From Thereva unica (lineage: Eukaryota > Arthropoda > Insecta > Diptera > Therevidae), in the NCBI GenBank assembly GCA_949987705.1, contig CATLJY010000020.1, forward strand, positions 1 through 64,000: a DNA stretch of 64,000 nucleotides. The letters are read 5' to 3'. A program made the translations under genes and the position numbers. This document shows, piece by piece, positions 63,535-64,000 of this stretch. The notes under the pieces were generated by a model, which was not told the DNA's origin, searched no databases, and saw only the letters and a program-made list of their open reading frames with translations. The number at the start of each line of letters is the position of its first letter. Positions within the stretch are counted from its first letter, which is position 1.

Positions 63535-64000
63535 AAAAAAAATATGAGTGTGCTTAAGACCACACTTTAGAAGTAAAACTTTTGTGCCCAACTGCTAGTA
63601 ATATGCAATAGATATAGTGGAAAGTCTGTCGGATCTATAGTACGTTTGAGAAAATTCAGGCCAACGGCAGATGCAGGAAGAATACTAACGAATCTACTGA
63701 CGGACTTGATACAAATACTATTTGAAAATATCAATATTTATGAATTCCTATTTACATTAAAACCTAAAAGTGACCGAGTAAAAATAATTTTTATTGGCAA
63801 ATTTTCTTAAAAGCATACACGCGGTGCACCTAGTACGTATAGCATATAAGTGCGCATCCCACACGAGTATGCACGCTTCCGCCACAGGCATGGATACTAC
63901 CGCCACAGGCACGAAAATCTAAACATTCGCCTCATGGAAGTAAGCTGCTAACATATGCAAGCGTACATGCATTACATTCAGAGGTTCATAAAATTGCATG
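63535..64000 (+). repeat. Family E repeat, copy 3 (cut by window end)
   Basis: Appears identical to 61279-61745 over its full visible length, including the A-run at its start. A direct repeat in the same orientation 2.25 kb downstream. Confidence 0.85.

Overview
This window looks like a piece of an arthropod, most likely insect, nuclear genome. It is A+T-rich and made almost wholly of nested transposable elements and satellite DNA. I recognise no host protein gene, no rRNA and no intact tRNA. The evidence for an insect is the company of element families: a BEL/Pao retroelement with an envelope-like gene, RTE-, CR1/Jockey- and I/R1-type LINEs, pogo-, Harbinger- and Helitron-type DNA elements, and satellites sharing the core ATGGGTATCAAATGAAAGG. 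I cannot name the order or species.

Layout. 0-7 kb: a Harbinger-type remnant, a dispersed repeat ('family A'), and an RNase H-bearing LINE fragment cut by a solo LTR with a 4-bp target duplication. 7-24 kb: three copies of an A+T-rich hairpin element, each next to 269-bp repeats. One copy is inverted and two lie in tandem; they are interrupted by a CR1-like LINE, several TIR elements and MITEs, and a second solo LTR. 24-39 kb: a pogo-like transposase relic, then a Helitron whose N-terminal part (OTU-type cysteine protease plus DUF6570-type zinc domain) is present three times in near-identical 1.74-kb tandem units. The third unit runs on into an HUH Rep domain and stops just before the expected Walker A of the helicase. 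Inverted 0.6-kb arms (25.1-25.7 kb and 38.3-38.8 kb) bracket this block; the right arm is split by an RTE-like LINE with an 11-bp target duplication.

39-53 kb: a higher-order satellite of 112- and 127/128-bp monomers, split by a 9.4-kb BEL/Pao provirus (LTR, gag, pol, furin/fusion-peptide-type env, LTR) that carries several frame breaks. 53-56.4 kb: the last helicase motif of a PIF1 helicase fused to a ubiquitin-specific protease (USP) domain, split by a CR1/Jockey-like LINE. 56.5-64 kb: a hairpin MITE, RTE 5' sequence with endonuclease fragments, a LINE ORF1 cut by an inverted solo LTR, a tRNA-Lys-like pseudogene, a copia RT scrap and copies of a dispersed repeat.

The most interesting theme is rolling-circle transposon coding sequence joined to deubiquitinase folds: OTU at the N-terminus of the Helitron, and USP at the C-terminus of a PIF1 helicase 20 kb away. 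If both come from one family, the full protein would carry two unrelated deubiquitinase-type domains flanking Rep and helicase. Nearly all reading frames are broken, so the window records element history rather than a working gene set. Initiation codons are uncertain for most fragments, so many spans are regions of homology, not gene limits.
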